Origin: Bretschneidera sinensis
Taxonomy: Eukaryota > Streptophyta > Magnoliopsida > Brassicales > Akaniaceae
Direction: 5' to 3'
Assembly: GCA_023935145.1 (NCBI GenBank)
Contig: CM043699.1
Span: 68,833,138-68,897,137 of the forward strand
Length of the DNA: 64,000 bases
Shown here piece by piece: positions 58,984 to 64,000 of this stretch (positions within the stretch are counted from its first letter, which is position 1; every line of letters starts with the position of its first letter). A model generated the notes under the pieces. That model worked only from the letters and a program-made list of their open reading frames with translations, did no database searches and was not told the DNA's origin. The translations under genes and the position numbers were made by a program.

Positions 58984-59693
58984 AGTGGTTTCGATGACAA
59001 AAATACAAAAAGTAGGCATGATTAATATTGAGTTATTTGATGAATTGAAGATAGAAGAAGGTATGACGAATATTAGCCTTTTCAATTCCATTATCACTAA
59101 TTTGTTGAGTAGTATATTAATAGAGATGAAGTACTTGCAACCAAAATGAGATGACATAGTCCTGATGTTAATGGTGGGTAAGGAAGTTTGGATGGATGGT
59201 GATGTTCTCATTGTACCTCCAGAGAGAGATAAGTTGAAGAGGCCAAGTGTGTTCGTGATTAAAGAATTGTTTGTGATTATATCAAGAGAAGAGCCAGACA
59301 AAGTGAGTGAGTGGAGTACTTCAAAGATGGTGGAGGAAAGATCAAGATCCAAGTCTCTAGATTCATTAAATAAGGAGTGCATCTACAATGAGGAAGAGGA
59401 ACACACACAATTGCAAAATAAGACCATGATGAAGGACTTGGAGGAGTCGAGTAGAATGAAGCAGCATGATAATGAAAAGGCTAATGAGGATGATAAGATG
59501 CAAATTCTTGATGCTTCAAAGGTAGTGACGACAGATACCATTAACGAAGAGAGCTTGTACGTGTTGAATGAGAGGATGATTGCTTTGAAGAGTAAGCGGA
59601 TGAGATGGGGAGACCAAAAGGAACGATTGCACCAACCAAAGAAGAAAGCCAAATTTGATGATGAGGTGGAGAACTTGAGCTAGGATGGAGATT
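58984..59693 (+). other. Element E interior 2 with unknown ORF
   Basis: The ORF 59165-59683 (172 codons) is colinear with 53655-54155, with roughly 85% residue identity by eye and no stop. It has the same IKELFVIISREEPDKVSEWS, RSRSKSLDS, acidic and basic C-terminal sections. The PBS is degenerate (AGTGGTTTCG). Confidence 0.5.
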
Positions 59694-60278
59694 TGTTAGG
59701 ATTTTGGCTCAATTCCCCATAAACAAGACTTCTAATTGGTTTGGGAAAAGTTGTTTCCTATTTTGTAGTTGTTTGTTCTAGTAGGAATAGTTGTAATTTC
59801 CTATTAGATTGTTGATTGTGCAATAGTAGTAATCTACTATGATGTTGTTTTTTGTTTTCCTAATAGTATTAGTAGAATATCCTCTATATAAGGGGGGTCC
59901 CAGAGAAAGTTTGAGGCACACTCATATTTCCATATACATTATAAACTAGAGGGGTTTACTACTAGAGCTAGGATGAGAGCTTTGGGTGTATTGGGGTTTT
60001 GGGTTGTCAAGTAGAGAAGGCACCTACAAGTAGCATTTGGTTAAGAGCTTTTTTTGTATTGTGACTTTGGGGTGTGTGTTTGACAACTTTTCTCTTCCTA
60101 AAGTTGTAGTTGAAGGTTAATAAAATAATGATGTTTGTAATGGATTTAGGCAAAGAGGTTGTTGAACCACATTAATTATTGGTGTTCTTACTCTTTGTTT
60201 GTTTTGCCTATTTAATTATTGTGTTTATTTTTTTGCCTAAATTTTGAGTAGGTGGATTTTAGAGGTAAAATCCCAACA
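59694..60278 (+). repeat. Element E LTR 3
   Basis: It is 585 bp, TGTTAGG to CCAACA. A TATA box CTATATAAG lies near 59884-59892. Confidence 0.85.
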
Positions 60279-60283
60279 ACATT

Positions 60284-60829
60284 AATGTTCACGCCTATAG
60301 AATTGTTTGTTTCACTTGGGATCATATCATTACAAAATTATTGCACAACCAGATGATGGGCCAATAAATGTAGAAGACCATTACATTTTTTATTTTTGTT
60401 TTTTCTCCTTTTAAATCAAAATTAATACTATAGGGAACTTATTTGAAGCTGTTAGAAGAATTTGTTAAATCTTAACTTTTGTGCAGCATTTTCCAGCCTA
60501 ATATAGATACTTTCATGGATGCCACTGATTTCATTATGCTATTTTCCCATAGGATTTCCCTAAAGTAAACAGATAAATAGTTGTAGAATTGATGTTTATG
60601 TTGTATAATCCTTATACCATATGATAAGATTAAACTCATATGAGCTGCATTTAGAATTCCCCTTATATATGTTCATCATCCTTTTAGTCCTTTAAGGGTG
60701 TGCGATTGACTAAGATTATTTTGTGATGTGTAGGTTGTTGACTTGTATGTGATGTTGAGCTCATTTCTCCATAATGATGGACAAAATTTGTTTGTAGTTG
60801 TTTATCCATCTGAGTTTGGACTTTAGCGC
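60284..60829. other. AT-rich flank, no firm gene
   Basis: There are small open stretches on the + strand, such as IIAQPDDGPINVEDHY near 60340-60385 and VVDLYVMLSSFLHNDGQNLF near 60735-60790 after an AG. They might be exons of the same gene as the acidic ORF that follows, but I cannot join them. Confidence 0.3.
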
Positions 60830-61186
60830 ATGAAAAAGGAAGAAGTTCATGGACCTGTTGGGTTATTTGATGATGAAAATGAGAAAAATGATGGAGATGG
60901 TGACAGTGAAGATGAAGATGATAAAGAAGATGATGGCAATGATGATGATGATGATGACGACGATGAAGATGAAGATGATGTCGGCGAAGATGATGCCAAC
61001 CACTATGATGATGAAGAACTCGACAGTGGGGGCTTATCAGAGGATGACAAGTGTAGTGATGATAAAGAAGCAATAGAACATGATGACTTCTTTGTAGAAA
61101 AACCTCCAGTTAAGAGAAGCAATGAGGCCCATGGTAGAAGTGACAAAGATGGAGAGAAGCACCAATATAAAAAGAAAGAAGTGTAG
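60830..61186 (+). CDS. Asp/Glu-rich acidic ORF, possible terminal exon
   Basis: 118 codons from ATG, with about 70 residues dominated by Asp and Glu, including an uninterrupted poly-Asp run, then EKPPVKRSNEAHGRSDKDGE and a Lys-rich end (YKKKEV). It could be the last exon of a nuclear acidic protein gene, with a CTTTAG acceptor-like site just before CGCATG. No domain is recognised, and GATGAT repeats of this sort also arise by slippage. An antisense His-rich frame across it is an artefact. Confidence 0.4.
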   Translation: MKKEEVHGPVGLFDDENEKNDGDGDSEDEDDKEDDGNDDDDDDDDEDEDDVGEDDANHYDDEELDSGGLSEDDKCSDDKEAIEHDDFFVEKPPVKRSNEAHGRSDKDGEKHQYKKKEV

Positions 61187-61670
61187 AGCAGAGCTTGAGT
61201 TATTACTTAAGCTGAAACAAGTTCTTAATCTATATTAAATATGTGGTACAATTGAATATTTGTTACAATTTTGTCGAACAATATGTGGAGAGATGGTTCA
61301 TTTTAATTAACTATATAAAGAAAGATATAGCACCAACATCAAAGTGTGAATTTCCATTGATTACTGATTGTAATATTCATTTTATTTCTCAAGCCTATAC
61401 GATAATTCTTGCTTTATGCCTATGCTTGTCTTCAGATGATTGTTTATACTGAAATTGTCGTTTAATGCAAAGGACTTTGTTGCATGGAATCAAATTTAGG
61501 AATCAACTATGTCTAATTGATTACTGATGGTTCCTTTTGTTTCTTTGTTCTAGATTATGCTTCATATTAGAAAAAAAATTATATAAAAAATGTTGGCAAC
61601 AAATATATATAGGAACTGTAATCTGATAGCAATTAATTAACCATAATCCTTCTAATGTACTTCTCTATTT

Positions 61671-61835
61671 AATTAACTTTCGAGGTATCATCCAAGAAGA
61701 GAACTACCAACTCAGTGTCCTCCTTGTTATACCACCATGTAACAACACTGAAAGGCAGAGTAATTGCATCGCCCTTCTTAATTGCAATGACCTTCTCTTC
61801 TTGTTCAGGAAGAACAATTCTAGCCACACCATTTC
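61671..61835 (-). pseudogene. Lone terminal exon of a cupin (11S-globulin-like) gene
   Basis: After a CTTTAG acceptor at 61836-61837 the minus strand reads (G)NGVARIVLPEQEEKVIAIKK, GDAITLPFSVVTWWYNKEDT and ELVVLFLDDTSKVN, then TAA. This is the start of the second exon region of plant single-cupin or glutelin-like proteins (GDA-LPFGVVTWWYN signature). It ends much earlier than the usual family length. The first exon, expected at higher coordinates, was not found in the remaining 2.1 kb, so this is a fragment or a gene with a long first intron extending out of the window. Confidence 0.7.
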
Positions 61836-63360
61836 CTAAAGAGAGAAAAAATTAACAAAAAACATTGTATACAAGTTATCTACAGCTAACAGAAGCTTGT
61901 GGTTTCTAGACATAAAAATGCAATCCAATTACAGGGCTAGAACCTTGATTGACTTGCAGAACTGAAATCATCGTATATAGAAACTTTGAAATTAAGTAAT
62001 ATATCCAACCAAATAAAAGATAACCATGTGAGATTTAAAACTTTTCTTCATCATAAAAAACATGAGCCTATATTAGCACACAAATTATGAATCTCTCAAT
62101 TAACATAAAATTCGTTTCTAAGGAACATCTGTACTGATTCATTTCTAAGGAACATTTGTCTATATGTCTACATTTCAAAAGAAAACATCCACTACTTAAA
62201 GAGCACAACCGACTCCAAATACAATTAGACATCAAGCAGGAGCAACACCTTTGAGATCTGAATAACAGTGAAACAATCAGATACCAACAATAACAGTCAA
62301 TGGTAAACTCTTTTGTGCAACTTTTCTTCAAGAGAATTCAACATAATACATCTCAAATGTAGCACAAATGGTAAACTCTTTTGTGCAACTTCCTCAAATA
62401 CAAAAGCTTCAAATCATTTTTCAGTGGTTTCTGTCAATATAAAAAGATAAGCTAATGAATAAACTTATATTTAGAATTGGAGCCCTTGCTATTACAGTAG
62501 TTGCTACTACTTCATGATAATCTAATCAATAATGTAACGAAAAGCAAGTAGCATATTCACCCCAAAGAGTACACACCAAACAGAGTATAGACATGCTAAG
62601 CTAAACAAATCTAAACTATTTTTTCACATTAGATCCTAGCTACACCATGGGGGGAGATTGAGCAAGACCAGTGTTTGACTTACATTTAAAAGTACTTGAA
62701 AAAAGTATATAATATCCAATTATAACTAATGTAGCAGTAATCAAAAAATGAATTGCATTTAAAATTACCTTATTACATACATTATTCTGAATGAGGTATC
62801 TTTCAAAAATCCAAAGTTTCTAAGATTGTACAAGTAATAACCCATTAAACCAACAATTAATCAGCTAAAAAACTCCATCTCTTTTCACCAAAGACATTAA
62901 GCTGTGAACAAACATCAACATTCAACTGGTAATCACATCCAATGCTTAGTTTAGCTATGTACACTGAGTCCCTAAGTGTTAACAACTAACAAGAAATACA
63001 GAGCAAGGCAACCCAACGAGATCCAAACAAAAATTTTAACTTCAAACAAGGACCTTATAGTGATAATGCACATCACGAACACATTCAACTGATAAATTAA
63101 CTATCAAATAAATTTCCTAATAACATGATGAAAGATCCCAACAAATACCGTGTTCTAGTAATCTTGATGCCAATCTTCACTAACTAAACAAAAACATGAA
63201 CTAACATAAATTTTGAATCAACATAAAAAAAAAGTTAAAAAAAGAAAAGAAGAAAAAAAACTGAACCTTTGATTAACGTTTTAATTCACATACACAGAAC
63301 TTGAAGACCACAAAATATGGAGACTTAAAGAGAAAGAAGTGTACCATACCTTATTAGAGA
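61836..63360. other. AT-rich DNA, no gene recognised
   Basis: No coding segment could be supported. Two short direct repeats, TGGTAAACTCTTTTGTGCAAC at about 62299 and 62369, are present. Confidence 0.45.
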
Positions 63361-63465
63361 AGTTGCAGGGAAAAAGAAAGACCAGACCCAGAGAAGAAAG
63401 ACCAGACACAGGGAAGAAAAAGGACCAGACGCAGAGAAGGAGTACCAAACACAGGTGAAGATAGA
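63361..63465. repeat. Short purine-rich tandem repeat
   Basis: Imperfect ~25-bp units built on AAGACCAGACxCAGxGAAGAA occur four times between about 63380 and 63455. Confidence 0.7.
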
Positions 63466-64000
63466 AAAATCTAGTTTGAGAAGAGAGAAAGAGTCGCAAC
63501 ATACTTAAGAGCCTTAGCTTCTTGTACAAACACCATAATGGTTGGAGAAAGCGATAATAATATTACCTTGATCGAACCATTAAGTTATTAAAAATAATTA
63601 AAAATATACTTAGTTTATAATAATTATAATAATGTTATAATGACATGATTGCATCAAATCAAATATTTATGCAATATTTAAAAGGTTAATAGTAAATAAT
63701 TATAATTTGATTAATTTAAACTTAAAAAATATATTTTTGTCTTTTTATAAAAGAAAATATATATTATGTAATTAATTTTATATTATAATCAGCTGTAAGT
63801 TAAAGTGTCAAATTTGATCATCACTATTTTTGAAAGAGTTTATTAAGCTCATATGCAAGATCCATAATTTTTTAGAGGTTATGTATTACATAATTGAGTC
63901 TAATAAGATAACAAAATAAATAAATAATTTTTAATTATATTTCTATGTTAATGACAAAATATTATAAATAAATAATAATAAAATAAATGACTAACATTTA
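63466..64000. other. AT-rich flank
   Basis: Strongly AT-rich from 63580 to the end, with TAATAATTATAAT-type runs. No feature was seen. Confidence 0.5.

Larger units (their letters stand above)
52856..60278 (+). mobile_element. Element E: composite non-autonomous copia-like array (LTR-int-LTR-int-LTR)
   Basis: Three LTR copies of about 585 bp begin TGTTAGGATTTTGGC (first copy TATTAGG) and end CCAACA. They enclose two related ~0.72-kb interiors; the middle LTR is interrupted by element F. The outer flanks CCATT (52851-52855) and ACATT (60279-60283) differ by one base and may be the original 5-bp duplication, so the array could come from one insertion enlarged by unequal LTR recombination. Interiors start with a tRNA-iMet type PBS (AGTGGTATCAGAG at 53443) and end with a PPT (GGTGGATATT / GGATGGAGATT). 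No gag or pol is present. Confidence 0.78.

Noticed and set aside
60684..61076. His-rich and Met-rich frames across the GATGAT region
   Set aside because: Other-frame readings of the same trinucleotide-like repeats; the Asp/Glu frame is the more plausible one.

Overview
The window is nuclear DNA of a flowering plant, most likely a eudicot. This is shown by GT-AG introns in AT-rich DNA, plant-specific LTR-retrotransposon lineages (Tat and Athila Ty3/gypsy, Tnt1-like Ty1/copia), a plant-type LINE, hAT and long-inverted-repeat DNA elements, and a complete plant EMC10 gene. I cannot name the species. No bacterial operon, CRISPR array, rRNA or tRNA gene was seen.

Layout. (1) 0.8-2.2 kb: a small four-exon gene on the + strand for a coiled-coil-like protein I do not recognise. 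(2) 4.73-31.27 kb: one nest of retrotransposons, all read on the minus strand. The host element A (Tat-type gypsy, CAAGT target duplication, LTRs about 635-640 bp) carries gag, protease, RT, two RNase H domains and integrase, all decayed. It also has an antisense, intron-containing PF04195-type ORF and a 100-bp tandem array. Element B (Athila-type; gag, protease and truncated RT only) sits in A's 3' region. Element C (gag only) sits in B's 5' LTR with a GGCGG duplication. A 1.46-kb solo LTR (D, GTCAT duplication) splits A's gag zinc knuckle. Without its insertions A would be about 10.8 kb. LTR divergence by eye falls from A (about 7%) to B (about 5%) to C (about 4%), which agrees with the nesting order.

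(3) 31.38-32.90 kb: a hAT-type element with an 8-bp target duplication that has captured a piece of a pentatricopeptide-repeat gene. (4) 33.28-45.73 kb: EMC10 (ER membrane protein complex subunit 10) on the minus strand, eight coding exons, reading frame intact. Its introns are enlarged by a 5'-truncated LINE with a 15-bp duplication, a 0.69-kb insert with 9-bp flanking repeats and two sets of tandem repeats. (5) 46.6-51.4 kb: a 4.8-kb element with inverted arms of about 1.1 kb, each arm holding a related short ORF. (6) 51.9-52.5 kb: two exon-like segments of a possible truncated gene. (7) 52.86-60.28 kb: a composite of a small non-autonomous copia-like element (LTR-int-LTR-int-LTR) with a decayed Tnt1-like copia element in its middle LTR. 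(8) 60.8-61.9 kb: an acidic ORF and a lone cupin-type exon; the rest is AT-rich intergenic DNA.

Only EMC10 and probably the 0.8-2.2 kb gene look like working host genes. I did not find a new defence or metabolic system. The less ordinary items are the antisense spliced ORF, the PPR capture, the paired ORFs in the inverted arms, the four-copy primer-binding-site array, and the two insertions with long non-canonical target duplications.
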